64,000 nucleotides of DNA from Niallia circulans NBRC 13626 (GCF_001591585.1 NZ_BCVE01000014.1:43821-107820); one strand, 5' to 3'. Counted from the first letter of the stretch, positions 24,942-33,976 are shown. The notes: generated by a model not told the origin, from the sequence alone. Made by a program: numbers and translations.

Positions 24942-26300
24942 TCACATTAAATGGGCAAGAAAAATTTGTGCGATTCCGAAGTAAATAAATAACGAAAATA
25001 TATCATTAAGAGTTGTAATTAATGGTCCAGACGCTACTGCTGGGTCAATATTTAACTTATAAAGAATAATGGGAATAATAGTGCCGGATAGCGTTCCAAT
25101 GATAAGCGTACAAATTAAAGAAAGACCAACGACTAAGCCAAGCATGAGATCGCTTTGCCAGACATAGGCAATAATCGTAATAATAACGCCGCAGGTAATC
25201 CCAATGATCAAACCAACTAATAATTCCCTAAAAATCAGTTTTGTTACAACTGTTTTATTAATCGTATTAGAAATAAGTCCGCGAACAACAACAGCCAATG
25301 ATTGTGTTCCCGTGTTCCCAGTCATTCCAGAAATCATCGGCATAAAAAAAGATAATGCTACAACTTTTGTAAGAACATCCTCATAATTGCTTATAATACT
25401 GCCAGATACAACCCCAATAAAAAGCAGCAAGATTAACCAAGGAAGTCTTCTGTAGGCTGCAACAGATGCTTTTGTATCAAAGTCTATCGATTTACCTGAA
25501 GCTGAAAGCTTTTCGATATCTTCATTTGCTTCTTGAAAAACGACATCAATCATATCATCAACTGTAACAATCCCCATTAAGATATTTTCTTCATTAACAA
25601 CGGGAATGGCTAAGAAATCATATTTTTGGATGGTTTGCGCTACTTCTTCTTGGTCCTGATCCACTGTTACACTAATAACCCGTTCATACATAATGTCACG
25701 AATTTTGTCCTGCGGTTCAGCAATCAAAAGATCACGATAGGAAACAACACCAACTAATTTTCTATTCTGATCAATGACGTATAAATAGCTTAATGTTTCC
25801 GCGAAATCTGCAAACGATTTTAGTTTATCGACAGCTTCACGCGTAGTGTAATAGTCACGAATCCAGACAAAACGATTCGTCATAAGACGTCCAGCAGTTT
25901 CATCTGGGTAGTTCATTAAGTTTTGTACAATAATGGATTCTTCTTTTTTCATTCCAGAAAGGAGTTCTTTAATTCTTTCTGGTGCTAGTTCATTTAAAAG
26001 GGAAGCTAGGTCATCATTGTCCATTAAATCTAGAACTTTCCCTGTTTTGTCCATTCCTAATGTATTTAGAACTTCCAGCTGTTCCTCTTTATCCAATTCC
26101 TCCAAGAGATGGGCTAATAAGTCGACTTTTAAGAAAAGCAAAAAACGAGCCCTATGCTTATCGGGGAGACTCTCATAAATTTGAGCTATATCATATGGTT
26201 GTAGCTCATCAACGATGGATTCAAATTCAGATTTTTTATTATCTTTTAGTGTCTGAATGATGTGAAGTGTGATCTGATTTTCTGTCATTTTGTGTATCAT
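24942..26300 (-). CDS. mgtE: Magnesium transporter MgtE
   Basis: 452 residues. A superhelical N domain (about 30-130, repeated DELQPYDIAQIYESLP and LLNELAPERIKELL units), two CBS domains (about 130-250), a plug helix and five membrane helices (about 280-450) with PMISGMTGNTGTQSLAVVVRG, the pore signature. It imports Mg2+ and is gated by cytoplasmic Mg2+ bound to the N-CBS part. The ATG at 26300 is chosen because AAGGGAG lies about ten bases before it, whereas a GTG at 26309 would be too close. I found no M-box riboswitch upstream. Confidence 0.95.
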   Translation of the reverse strand: MIHKMTENQITLHIIQTLKDNKKSEFESIVDELQPYDIAQIYESLPDKHRARFLLFLKVDLLAHLLEELDKEEQLEVLNTLGMDKTGKVLDLMDNDDLASLLNELAPERIKELLSGMKKEESIIVQNLMNYPDETAGRLMTNRFVWIRDYYTTREAVDKLKSFADFAETLSYLYVIDQNRKLVGVVSYRDLLIAEPQDKIRDIMYERVISVTVDQDQEEVAQTIQKYDFLAIPVVNEENILMGIVTVDDMIDVVFQEANEDIEKLSASGKSIDFDTKASVAAYRRLPWLILLLFIGVVSGSIISNYEDVLTKVVALSFFMPMISGMTGNTGTQSLAVVVRGLISNTINKTVVTKLIFRELLVGLIIGITCGVIITIIAYVWQSDLMLGLVVGLSLICTLIIGTLSGTIIPIILYKLNIDPAVASGPLITTLNDIFSLFIYFGIAQIFLAHLM

Positions 26301-26468
26301 ACTTCTCACTCTCCCTTCCGATGTTTATAGGCTATTATTCGACATATACCCTGTTTTATTATATGTAATTAAGTGAAAGAATGAAATGGATAAATCTTTG
26401 TAAAAAAGGAGATTTTGAGAAAAAACAGATCCCTTGAAAAAATATTGTTAAGTTTTCTGACAATTAAC

Positions 26469-26496
26469 TTGAAAAGAATTGCCTCTCGATTAAAAT
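26469..26496 (+). promoter_or_regulatory. Sigma-A promoter of the guanine-riboswitch leader
   Basis: TTGAAA (26469-26474), 16-base spacer, TAAAAT (26491-26496); transcript would start about 26503, some 40 bases before the aptamer. Confidence 0.65.
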
Positions 26497-26543
26497 AAGG
26501 GTATAACATGCATGACCGCAGGCAACTGCTGCTATTGCGCCTT

Positions 26544-26613
26544 TTTTTCGTATATCCTTAATAATTGGGTTAAGGGTCTCTACTGGAAACCGTAAATTTC
26601 TTGCTACGAAAAA
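26544..26613 (+). ncRNA. Purine riboswitch aptamer, guanine class
   Basis: P1 pairs TTTTTCGTA (26544-26552) with TACGAAAAA (26605-26613). P2 pairs CCTTAA (26556-26561) with TTAAGG (26570-26575); its loop ends in GG (26567-26568), which can pair with CC of the P3 loop CCGTAAA (26590-26596). J1/2 is TAT and J2/3 is GTCTCTAC (26576-26583), carrying the invariant U47, U49, C50, U51 and A52 equivalents. The base equivalent to position 74 is C (26604), which specifies guanine or hypoxanthine rather than adenine. Confidence 0.88.
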
Positions 26614-26649
26614 TATGCTTTGAACTAGCATATTTTTCGTAGTTTTTTT
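26604..26649 (+). terminator. Riboswitch-controlled intrinsic terminator overlapping aptamer P1
   Basis: CTACGAAAAATATGC (26604-26618) and GCATATTTTTCGTAG (26628-26642) form a perfect 15-bp stem followed by seven T. The 5' arm contains the whole 3' strand of aptamer P1 and the ligand-contacting C, so aptamer and terminator exclude each other; ligand binding should therefore permit read-through. Confidence 0.85.
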
Positions 26650-26689
26650 GTGTTTATGCGGAAATTTAAACAAGCATGGGGGAGTTTAA

Positions 26690-28024
26690 ATGGGAAATAT
26701 GTTAATCAAAAATGCACAGATAGTCACAATGAATCAAGCAGAAGAAATTATAACCGGAGATATTTATATAGAAGGGAATATCATTAAGGAAATAGGAGAG
26801 AATCTTGAAAAAAATCACGTAGATAAAATGATTGATGCGACAAATAGAACGGTAATTCCTGGGTTTGTTCAGACTCATATTCACTTATGCCAGACACTTT
26901 TTCGCGGAAAAGGGGATGATCTTGAGCTAATGGATTGGCTTAAACAAAGGATCTGGCCACTTGAGGCTGCTCATGACGAGGAATCTATTTATTATTCCGC
27001 CATGCTTGGTATTGGAGAGCTATTGGAAAGCGGGACAACAACGATTGTTGATATGGAAACGGTTCATCATACGGAACATGCTTTTCGCGCACTTGCGGAA
27101 AGTGGAATCCGGGCTGTTTCTGGAAAGGTAATGATGGATAAAGGAGATGAAGTCCCCTTAGCATTGCAGGAATTAACAGCGGAGTCTATTCAACAGAGTG
27201 TAGATTTATTAGAAAAATGGGATGGCTTTGATAATGGAAGAATTCAATATGCCTTTTCGCCAAGATTTGTGGTTTCTTGTACGGAAGAGCTATTGAAAGA
27301 GGTGAAGATTCTTTCAGATAAATATGGTGTAAAAGTGCACACCCATGCCTCAGAAAATAAGGGAGAAATTCAAATCGTGCAAAAAGAAACAGGTATGAGG
27401 AATGTGGTGTACTTAGATCATCTCGGTTTAGCAAATGACCGCTTGATATTGGCGCATTGTATATGGCTGGATGAAGAAGAAAAGCGGATTATTCAAGAGA
27501 AGGGTGTCCATGTTAGTCATTGTCCCGGCTCTAATTTAAAGCTAGCATCAGGGATAGCTGATACACACCATCTTACTTGCAATCATGTTTCCGTCAGTTT
27601 AGGGGCAGATGGGGCTCCGTGTAATAATAACTTGGATATGTTTAATGAAATGAGATTAGCTGCACTTATTCAAAAGCCAATACATGGACCAACAGCAATG
27701 GATGCGAGAACAGTGTTCCGCATGGCAACCTTAGGCGGAGCAAAAGCAGTCGGACTTGAAAAGGAAATTGGCAGTCTGGAAATTGGCAAGCGAGCAGATT
27801 TAGCTATTTTAAACCTGCAAAATTTTCATACCTTTCCGTCCTATGATGTTGATCCTATCTCAAGAATTGTCTATTCCGCAACACGAGCAGATGTAGAAAC
27901 AACCATTATAGACGGTAGAATAGTAATGGAAAATAAAATCATGAAAACAATAGATAAAAGTATCGTGCTAAAAGAAGCGGATAAAAGTATGAAAAGATTG
28001 TTAAGCAAAACAACCATAAGTTGA
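26690..28024 (+). CDS. Amidohydrolase of the ATZ/TRZ (MtaD/guanine deaminase-like) family
   Basis: 444 residues. Metal-dependent hydrolase with the metal His pair in QTHIHLCQ (63 and 65), VHTHASENKGE, LAHCIWLDEEE and the catalytic Asp in SLGADGAPCNN. Close families deaminate SAH/MTA, 5'-deoxyadenosine or guanine, or dechlorinate triazines. Because a guanine-class riboswitch controls the gene, a purine base or nucleoside deaminase, most simply guanine deaminase, is the best guess. It starts behind GGGGGAG and has a single-gene unit with a strong terminator. Sequence alone cannot separate these activities. Confidence 0.82.
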   Translation: MGNMLIKNAQIVTMNQAEEIITGDIYIEGNIIKEIGENLEKNHVDKMIDATNRTVIPGFVQTHIHLCQTLFRGKGDDLELMDWLKQRIWPLEAAHDEESIYYSAMLGIGELLESGTTTIVDMETVHHTEHAFRALAESGIRAVSGKVMMDKGDEVPLALQELTAESIQQSVDLLEKWDGFDNGRIQYAFSPRFVVSCTEELLKEVKILSDKYGVKVHTHASENKGEIQIVQKETGMRNVVYLDHLGLANDRLILAHCIWLDEEEKRIIQEKGVHVSHCPGSNLKLASGIADTHHLTCNHVSVSLGADGAPCNNNLDMFNEMRLAALIQKPIHGPTAMDARTVFRMATLGGAKAVGLEKEIGSLEIGKRADLAILNLQNFHTFPSYDVDPISRIVYSATRADVETTIIDGRIVMENKIMKTIDKSIVLKEADKSMKRLLSKTTIS

Positions 28025-28038
28025 GCTGGATTTGACTG

Positions 28039-28098
28039 ACACCGTTACTAGGATTTTGGAAAATTGCGTTATTCCATTTCCTAGTACGGTGTATTTTT
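28039..28098 (+). terminator. Rho-independent terminator after the amidohydrolase gene
   Basis: ACACCGTTACTAGGA pairs with TCCTAGTACGGTGT with one bulged base; TATTTTT follows. Confidence 0.85.
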
Positions 28099-28123
28099 GT
28101 TGGGGGGAGGTAAGTGGTCGAGA

Positions 28124-28249
28124 TTGGCTGATAAAATCAGAAGTTTGCCTGATAAAATCAATTATTTAGCTAAAAACATTAAAATTCATCTAAAAACGAC
28201 TATTACTGCCCCTTTGAACAGCACAAAATTAACTAAAATCGCTCTGATG
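28124..28249 (+). repeat. Degenerate 21-bp tandem repeat array
   Basis: Units fall on a 21-base grid starting 28124, 28145, 28166, 28187, 28208 and 28229. The first two share TTGxCTGATAAAATCA, the third and sixth read TTAGCTAAAAACATT and TTAACTAAAATCGCT, and the fifth is barely recognisable. The rest of the gap to 28594 is AT-rich; I see no gene or clear regulatory element there apart from the ribosome binding site at its end. Confidence 0.65.
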
Positions 28250-28594
28250 GATGTCTCTTGGCTGAATAATCCGCAATATTAATGAATATTCCAGTTAGCT
28301 TTCTCCCTAAATGATTCACATGCCAAGTATTTACTTCCTTTTTTTTCTAAATTTTAGATTATGTAAGCTATTTTTCCTCTTTTTTGTTAAACTAAAATGG
28401 TTACAATAAGTACAACTAGATGTATGATGGATAGTATGTATAAGCAGATCATGGAATTTAAATATAATATATAAAAACAAGAGAATATTTCTTGTCATGA
28501 TTTCGATAAAATGGAGTAAAGGCGATTTCGGTAACAAGAAAGTAAGCTAAAGCTCTTTAAGTTTACAAGCTAATAATGTTTGGAGGTTTACTTG

Positions 28595-29371
28595 ATGAAA
28601 AAAGGTAATAATGATATTCGAGATGTGGTTTATATCCATCTAAATGAGAAAGAACGTTTTGTGCTTTCTTATGGTATAGAGTTTAGAGAGTTTTACAGGA
28701 TTCTTGCTGATACTCTTGCCTCTATTTTGTTGTTAAAGCATCAGTTTGAAGATGGAGAATTTCATATACATACTCAGTTCGAATATGTTCCAAACAATAA
28801 ATTAGCATCGTTATCGATGGAAGATGTTTATGGATATGGGGACTTTGTATGGGTCGATTTTGATGAGACGGAAACATTAGATATTTTAGAAGGGCAAACG
28901 ATTGCGGAACTCTTGTATTTGGGACATAAACAGGAGCCTTTAAAAAAGCCATTTTTTCAACAATTAAACAACCAATATGCCTATTTAGCTCATGATGACG
29001 GCTGGTTTAATAAAATTTATTATAAAAACATGGAGTCCTTTTATCAATTATTTTGTGAGGTTATTGCAAATAAAGTGACAGAACTTAAATTAGAGAAAGC
29101 GTTGTTGGGAATTAAAAAGAAAAGGCTTTATCCGCCTCTTCCGAAAGAAATTGTAACAGAGTTAAAACGTTATATGAGTGAGGGCATGGTACTATCTATT
29201 GAAAAAGCCTATCAAACACGATTGAAGCTGGAGATACCAATTTGGGTTTTAGGGGATTTTGATAATATGGATGATATGTATGAAGAATATGAGAAGAACG
29301 CTAAGAAAAAAAGTGATGCTTTACTTGTTTTTGATAAAAAATTAAGAGAATGGCAATTAGCTATCGTTTAA
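28595..29371 (+). CDS. Conserved-looking cytoplasmic protein of unknown function
   Basis: 258 residues, no signal peptide or membrane helix. It starts with ATG behind TGGAGG at proper spacing. The composition is acidic and aromatic (DVYGYGDFVWVDFDE, YAYLAHDDGWFNKIYYKNME) with a Lys-rich middle (ALLGIKKKRLYPPLP). I recognise no catalytic motif. It is followed after 27 bases by sfsA and the two may be cotranscribed. Confidence 0.7.
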   Translation: MKKGNNDIRDVVYIHLNEKERFVLSYGIEFREFYRILADTLASILLLKHQFEDGEFHIHTQFEYVPNNKLASLSMEDVYGYGDFVWVDFDETETLDILEGQTIAELLYLGHKQEPLKKPFFQQLNNQYAYLAHDDGWFNKIYYKNMESFYQLFCEVIANKVTELKLEKALLGIKKKRLYPPLPKEIVTELKRYMSEGMVLSIEKAYQTRLKLEIPIWVLGDFDNMDDMYEEYEKNAKKKSDALLVFDKKLREWQLAIV

Positions 29372-29398
29372 TTGGTGACGAATATGAGGGGAAAAGTA

Positions 29399-30115
29399 AT
29401 GGTAAGCTTTCCGGCAGCATTAAAGAAAATGACGTTTGTGGAGCGCCCTAATCGGTTTATTTTACACTGTTATAATCAGGAAACAGAAGAAATAGAAAAG
29501 GTCCATTTGGCAGATCCAGGGCGGCTGATCGAGCTTTTAGTTGAAGGGGCTGTGATTTATGTTCTTCCGAGCATGAATCCTAATCGGAAAACAAAGTGGA
29601 CGGCTGTATATGTGGAATCAAATGGACTGCTTGTGTCAATAAATACTACGTATCCTAATAAGTTAGTCGAATTAATGTTAAAGGAAGCCATGATAGAGGA
29701 GCTTTCTACTTATCATTGGGTTAAGTCTGAATATACCTATGGTAGTTCACGATGGGATTTCTTATTAAAAGATATAAAAGGCAATCAGCTGCTTCTCGAA
29801 GTAAAGAGTGTCACCTTAGCGAGCAATGGAATTGGGATGTTTCCAGACGCTGTTACCAAAAGGGGTTCTAAGCATGTGCAAGAATTAACTGCTATTGCGA
29901 GAGAAGGAATAATAAAAACAGCTATTTTATTTGTTGTGCAGAGAGAAGATGTGGAAATAGTGACAGGAGCAGCTGCAATTGATCCAGTATTCGCAAAAAG
30001 CTTGGAAGAAGCTGCACATGCTGGGGTGCAATTATTAAGCTACACCTGCATATTGTCAGAGCAGGGAATAGCATTAGGCCATGCGGTTCCTGTCGACCCA
30101 TTTTTAAAACTTTAG
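29399..30115 (+). CDS. sfsA: SfsA family protein
   Basis: 238 residues. SfsA combines an N-terminal OB-like part (HLADPGRLIELL) with a C-terminal nuclease-like fold; the signature FPDAVTKRGSKHVQEL and the Glu/Lys pair in LLEVKSVTL are clear. It was named for sugar fermentation stimulation in E. coli and its biochemical role is still uncertain, possibly DNA or nucleotide binding. Several starts are in frame (TTG 29372, GTG 29375, ATG 29384); ATG 29399 is chosen because GAGGGG lies six bases before it. Confidence 0.88.
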   Translation: MVSFPAALKKMTFVERPNRFILHCYNQETEEIEKVHLADPGRLIELLVEGAVIYVLPSMNPNRKTKWTAVYVESNGLLVSINTTYPNKLVELMLKEAMIEELSTYHWVKSEYTYGSSRWDFLLKDIKGNQLLLEVKSVTLASNGIGMFPDAVTKRGSKHVQELTAIAREGIIKTAILFVVQREDVEIVTGAAAIDPVFAKSLEEAAHAGVQLLSYTCILSEQGIALGHAVPVDPFLKL

Positions 30116-30182
30116 TAAAGGAATATATTTATTTACACATCCTTTAATTGTATAATCAGAAAAGACGAAAAATAAAATAGAT

Positions 30183-30398
30183 AGATGATGGTGAGACTTT
30201 TGGGAAATGGTTGATGAGGAATTCTTTAGCCTTTTTACCAGAAGTCTCTTAAAAGGGAAGTTAGTGAGAATCTAACACGGTCCCGCCACTGTAAATGATT
30301 GCAGCATGGAAAAGTGCCACTGTACGGATGTATGGGAAGGCTTCATGTGGCGAAAATCATGAGTCAGGAGACCTGCCATTCTCTATACACCAAATAAA
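30183..30398 (+). ncRNA. Cobalamin (adenosylcobalamin) riboswitch
   Basis: The conserved core is present: AAAAGGGAAG near 30251-30260, the CCCGCCACTGTAA segment near 30282-30294, and the B12 box GAGTCAGGAGACCTGCC (30361-30377). A TATAAT at 30151-30156 is the likely -10 element. Outer borders are approximate. It precedes the corrinoid uptake operon, which it should switch off when cobalamin is plentiful. Confidence 0.93.
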
Positions 30399-30452
30399 CC
30401 TACGAGGATAGGGAGGTGTGGAGCACTTTGAAAATATTTTTGAAGACATCCC

Positions 30453-30486
30453 AACATCTCTATGGACAATGATAGAGATGTTTTTT
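30453..30486 (+). terminator. Expression-platform terminator of the cobalamin riboswitch
   Basis: AACATCTCTAT (30453-30463) pairs perfectly with ATAGAGATGTT (30472-30482), followed by a T run, between the B12 box and btuF. Confidence 0.9.
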
Positions 30487-30520
30487 ATTTTTCCCATATT
30501 TATTTAGGAAGGTGAACTAG

Positions 30521-31486
30521 ATGAAAAAGTTTTATTCCATACTGTTAGCGATGCTGCTCGTTGTAGGTGTGCTTGCAGGTTGCGGAGAAACGAAGACAGA
30601 AAATAAGCATAATAAAGAACAAACTACTACTACAGAAGAGGCTAGCTTCCCTGTCACCATTAAGGATGGATTGGATCAAGAAGTTGTAATTGAGAAAAAA
30701 CCAGAAAAGATAGTTTCCTTAATGCCTAGCAATACGGAAATTATATTTGCGCTTGGGCTAGGGGAGGAGTTAGTTGGAGTTAGTGACTTTGATAACTATC
30801 CAAAAGAAGCGGCAGAAAAAGAGAAGGTAGGCGGGATGGATTTTAATGTGGAGAAAATAATCTCTCTAAATCCAGATGTAGTGTTAGCACATGCATCGAG
30901 CGCTCATAATTCTACGGAAGGCTTGCAGCAAATCCGGGATGCGGGCATTGATGTTGTTGTTGTGAATGATGCCACTTCTTTTGAAGATGTTTATAAAAGC
31001 ATGGACATGATTGGACAAGCCACTGGAACAGAGAAAGAGGCAAACAAGCTTGTTGCTGATATGAAAGAAAAGTTAAGTGCTATCAAGGAGAAAGCAGCAG
31101 CCATTTCCGATAGTGATAAAAAGGCAGTTTACATAGAAGTAAACGCGGAACCAAATTTATTTACGACTGGTAAAAGGACATTTATGCAAGAGATGTTAGA
31201 CACTATTCGCGCAAATAATATCATTTCTGAGGAAGGCTGGATTCAAGTGGATCAAGAGGCAGTAATTGCAGCTAATCCGGATGTTATTATTACTACATAT
31301 GGTGCCTACTCAGAAAAAAGTCCAATCGAGCAAATTAGCTCGAGAAAAGGCTGGGAAAAGATAAATGCAGTAAAGGAAAAGCAAATAGTAGATGTAGATT
31401 CTGACACAGTAACTCGTTCTGGTCCTCGTTTAGTCGATGGAGTAGAGGCAGTTGCCAAAGCGGTGTACCCGGATGTTTTTAAATAA
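30521..31486 (+). CDS. btuF: Corrinoid-binding lipoprotein BtuF
   Basis: 321 residues. The signal peptide ends at lipobox LAGC (Cys about 21). The class III binding-protein fold has VSLMPSNTEIIFALGLGEELVGVS, typical of BtuF-type vitamin B12 binders, and SLNPDVVLAH. It captures cobalamin or cobinamide outside the membrane for BtuCD. AGGAAGGTG precedes the ATG; the gene is the first one after the B12 riboswitch and overlaps btuC by 14 bases. Confidence 0.92.
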   Translation: MKKFYSILLAMLLVVGVLAGCGETKTENKHNKEQTTTTEEASFPVTIKDGLDQEVVIEKKPEKIVSLMPSNTEIIFALGLGEELVGVSDFDNYPKEAAEKEKVGGMDFNVEKIISLNPDVVLAHASSAHNSTEGLQQIRDAGIDVVVVNDATSFEDVYKSMDMIGQATGTEKEANKLVADMKEKLSAIKEKAAAISDSDKKAVYIEVNAEPNLFTTGKRTFMQEMLDTIRANNIISEEGWIQVDQEAVIAANPDVIITTYGAYSEKSPIEQISSRKGWEKINAVKEKQIVDVDSDTVTRSGPRLVDGVEAVAKAVYPDVFK

Positions 31487-32510
31487 AAGAAAAGCGGCTT
31501 ATGTTTATGCCGCTTTTTTTCTCCTTTTTGCGATTGTGATGGGAATATCCATTGGAACGATCTCTGTCCCTGTTTTATCAGTATTAAAAATATTTGCAAG
31601 CTACATTGGACCAGAAAGCATATTAACGAATGTCGATCCCATGCATGTTAATATAGTTCAAAATATTCGCCTCCCTAGAGTGCTTTTGGCAGGACTTGTC
31701 GGTGCCAGTCTTTCCATAGCGGGAGCTGCATTTCAGGGATTATTAAGAAATCCATTGGCAGACCCATATACACTTGGGGTTTCGTCTGGAGCATCGGTTG
31801 GAGCCGTTATTACGTTATTTTTCCACTTTACCATTCCGTTTCTTGGCGGATTGACTTTGCCATTTATGAGTGTATTATTCTCCTTTCTGACGATATTATT
31901 TGTCGTTTTTTTTGCAAAAAAAATGGACCCTGCCATGCGGGTTGAAACAATTATTTTAACGGGCATCATTATTGGTTCTTTTCTAAGTGCATTTATTTCT
32001 CTTATGATTGCATTAACAGGGAACGAACTACGCCAAATTATAGGCTGGTTACTTGGAAGTGTCTCTATGAGAGGATGGGAATACATTAAAATTATCCTGC
32101 CTTTTTTTGTAGTTGGTTCCGGTCTCCTTCTTTCGCAAGGAAAGGAATTAAATGCTTTAGCATTTGGCGAAGAAAGAGCCCAGCATTTAGGGATCCATGT
32201 ACAGAGAAGAAAAATGGTTATTTTGCTGGCTGGTTCCATGTTAACAGGTGCGGCTGTTGCTGTATCTGGTACGATCGGATTTATAGGTCTTGTGATTCCA
32301 CACTTTGTCCGGATTATCGTAGGTCCTGATCACAGACATTTAATGGGAGTCTCTCTTTTTGCTGGCAGTGGTTTTATGATTTTGGCTGATTTATTGGCTA
32401 GGACGATTATCTCTCCGACAGAACTCCCGATAGGGGTCATAACAGCTATAGTTGGTGCTCCAGTGTTTGCAGGATTATTACTGAGAAGAAGGAAGAGGAG
32501 TTTAAAATAA
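31473..32510 (+). CDS. btuC: Corrinoid ABC transporter permease BtuC
   Basis: 345 residues, about ten helices of the FecCD/BtuC family with NIRLPRVLLAGLVGASLSIAGAAFQGLLRNPLADPYTLGVSSGA, the family hallmark region, and GFIGLVIPHFVR near the end. I prefer ATG 31473 over TTG 31452. The Shine-Dalgarno is weak, so it probably depends on coupling to btuF. The stop overlaps the next ATG by one base. Confidence 0.92.
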   Translation: MFLNKRKAAYVYAAFFLLFAIVMGISIGTISVPVLSVLKIFASYIGPESILTNVDPMHVNIVQNIRLPRVLLAGLVGASLSIAGAAFQGLLRNPLADPYTLGVSSGASVGAVITLFFHFTIPFLGGLTLPFMSVLFSFLTILFVVFFAKKMDPAMRVETIILTGIIIGSFLSAFISLMIALTGNELRQIIGWLLGSVSMRGWEYIKIILPFFVVGSGLLLSQGKELNALAFGEERAQHLGIHVQRRKMVILLAGSMLTGAAVAVSGTIGFIGLVIPHFVRIIVGPDHRHLMGVSLFAGSGFMILADLLARTIISPTELPIGVITAIVGAPVFAGLLLRRRKRSLK

Positions 32511-33976
32511 TGCTGAATGTACGAAATCTCTTTTTTCAATATGAAACAAAACAAATTTTACAGAATATTTCTTTTTCTGTGAATAAAGGGGAAATGATTG
32601 GTATCCTTGGGCCAAATGGCAGTGGGAAAACGACTCTAATGAAAATTATCAGCGGTATTTTAGCCCCGCGAGAGGGACAGGTGGAGATAAAGGGCACATC
32701 CATTGACCAGTATAAAACAAAAGAATTAGCAAAGGTAGTCGCCGTGCTTTCTCAGCATGTGAATGAATCATTTTCCTATACTGTTCGAGAAATTGTATCG
32801 CTCGGGAGGTATGCACATCAATCGGGGCTGTTTCAGTCCTGGACTTCTAAAGATGAAGAAGTAATCACACGAGTAATGAAACAAACGGGGGTCTTTGTTT
32901 TTCAAGACAAGTCTATTCATGCATTGTCTGGCGGGGAAAAGCAGCGTGTTTATTTGGCTCAGGCCCTGGCACAAGAGCCAGAAATCCTTCTGTTAGATGA
33001 ACCTACTAACCATTTGGATCTATCCTACCAGAAGGAGTTATTGGATAGCTTAAGAGAATGGAGCAGAGAAAAAGACCTAACAATTGTTTGTATCTTTCAT
33101 GATTTAAACTTGGCAGGATTATATTGTGATCGACTCCTTTTATTACATGATGGAAAAGTAGAAGTAGATGCCTCTCCTTCTGATGTATTGCAAGAAAAAA
33201 GAGTGAAAAGAATCTATAAGACAAATGTGAAAAATACTTTTCATCCAAGCATACCAGCTTCTCAAATAGCGCTTGTGCCAAGAGAGCTAGAGAGAAAGAA
33301 AGTTCAAATAGATACAACGGCAATTACTGTTACTTCAGAAAGAGTAGAAATGAAGGCTCCTTTCCCATTATACACGCTTTCATCTGGCGTAACGGGTGCT
33401 GGGATGGGCTGGTATAAAAACTTTGTAAACCGCCATGTAGATAAGACATACCGCTGCGAGGATTACCGGAAAGACATGTACGAGTATTTGCTTCAAAATG
33501 GCTTTAGCCCACAAGAGACAGTCGGAATGATGACAGCTGTTCATACAGAAGATGCAGCCTATCAGTTATTAGAGCAAGGGGATTTCTCTGTCATGATTGT
33601 GGTAACAGGTGGAGTAGGAAATGCTGTCGATGCAGCTAAGACAAACGCGCATTCATCCTCGTTCCATCCAGGGACCATTAATACTTGGATTTTTGTCAAT
33701 GGGACATTATCAGAGCAAGCCTTTTTGCAAAGTGTCATTACTGCTACCGAAGCAAAAGCAGCCGTCTTGCGTGATCGGAAAATAAAGGATATGGAAACAG
33801 GAACTATTGCAACAGGTACATCAACAGATAGTATATCGGTCGCTGCCACTCAAGTAGGAACATACCTTGAATTTGCCGGTACGATTACTTCACTTGGGAA
33901 GTGTATAGCAGAAGGGGTCTATCACTGTTTAACAAAGTCATTAGATAAAAGGGATAGGAGGCTGGCAGCTAAATGA
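32510..33976 (+). CDS. btuD: BtuD-CbiZ fusion: corrinoid ABC ATPase with adenosylcobinamide amidohydrolase
   Basis: 488 residues. Residues 1-250 are an ABC ATPase: Walker A GPNGSGKTT at 34-42, LSGGEKQR near 142, LLLDEPTNHLDL near 162. From about 285 to 485 a CbiZ domain follows (SSGVTGAGMGWYKNFVNRHVDK, VGMMTAVHTEDAAY, VVTGGVGNAVDAA, TINTWIFVNG). CbiZ cleaves adenosylcobinamide to cobyric acid, so imported incomplete or foreign corrinoids can be rebuilt. BtuD-CbiZ fusions are known from other bacilli. The fusion ties uptake energisation to remodelling at the membrane. Confidence 0.92.
   Translation: MLNVRNLFFQYETKQILQNISFSVNKGEMIGILGPNGSGKTTLMKIISGILAPREGQVEIKGTSIDQYKTKELAKVVAVLSQHVNESFSYTVREIVSLGRYAHQSGLFQSWTSKDEEVITRVMKQTGVFVFQDKSIHALSGGEKQRVYLAQALAQEPEILLLDEPTNHLDLSYQKELLDSLREWSREKDLTIVCIFHDLNLAGLYCDRLLLLHDGKVEVDASPSDVLQEKRVKRIYKTNVKNTFHPSIPASQIALVPRELERKKVQIDTTAITVTSERVEMKAPFPLYTLSSGVTGAGMGWYKNFVNRHVDKTYRCEDYRKDMYEYLLQNGFSPQETVGMMTAVHTEDAAYQLLEQGDFSVMIVVTGGVGNAVDAAKTNAHSSSFHPGTINTWIFVNGTLSEQAFLQSVITATEAKAAVLRDRKIKDMETGTIATGTSTDSISVAATQVGTYLEFAGTITSLGKCIAEGVYHCLTKSLDKRDRRLAAK

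Noticed and set aside
26508..26561. 17-codon frame (MHDRRQLLLLRLFFVYP) ahead of the guanine riboswitch
   Set aside because: The predicted transcript starts about 26503, so there is no room for a ribosome binding site, and the frame runs into aptamer helices P1 and P2.
26310..26690. M-box magnesium riboswitch expected upstream of mgtE
   Set aside because: I searched the minus strand for the conserved GGTGAGGCTCC-type core and found none; the structured RNA there is on the plus strand and is purine-class.
28097..28282. Open frame of 61 codons
   Set aside because: It is created by the 21-bp repeats, which translate as a 7-residue pattern (RLADKIR, SLPDKIN, YLAKNIK); it starts inside the terminator tail and has no family signature.
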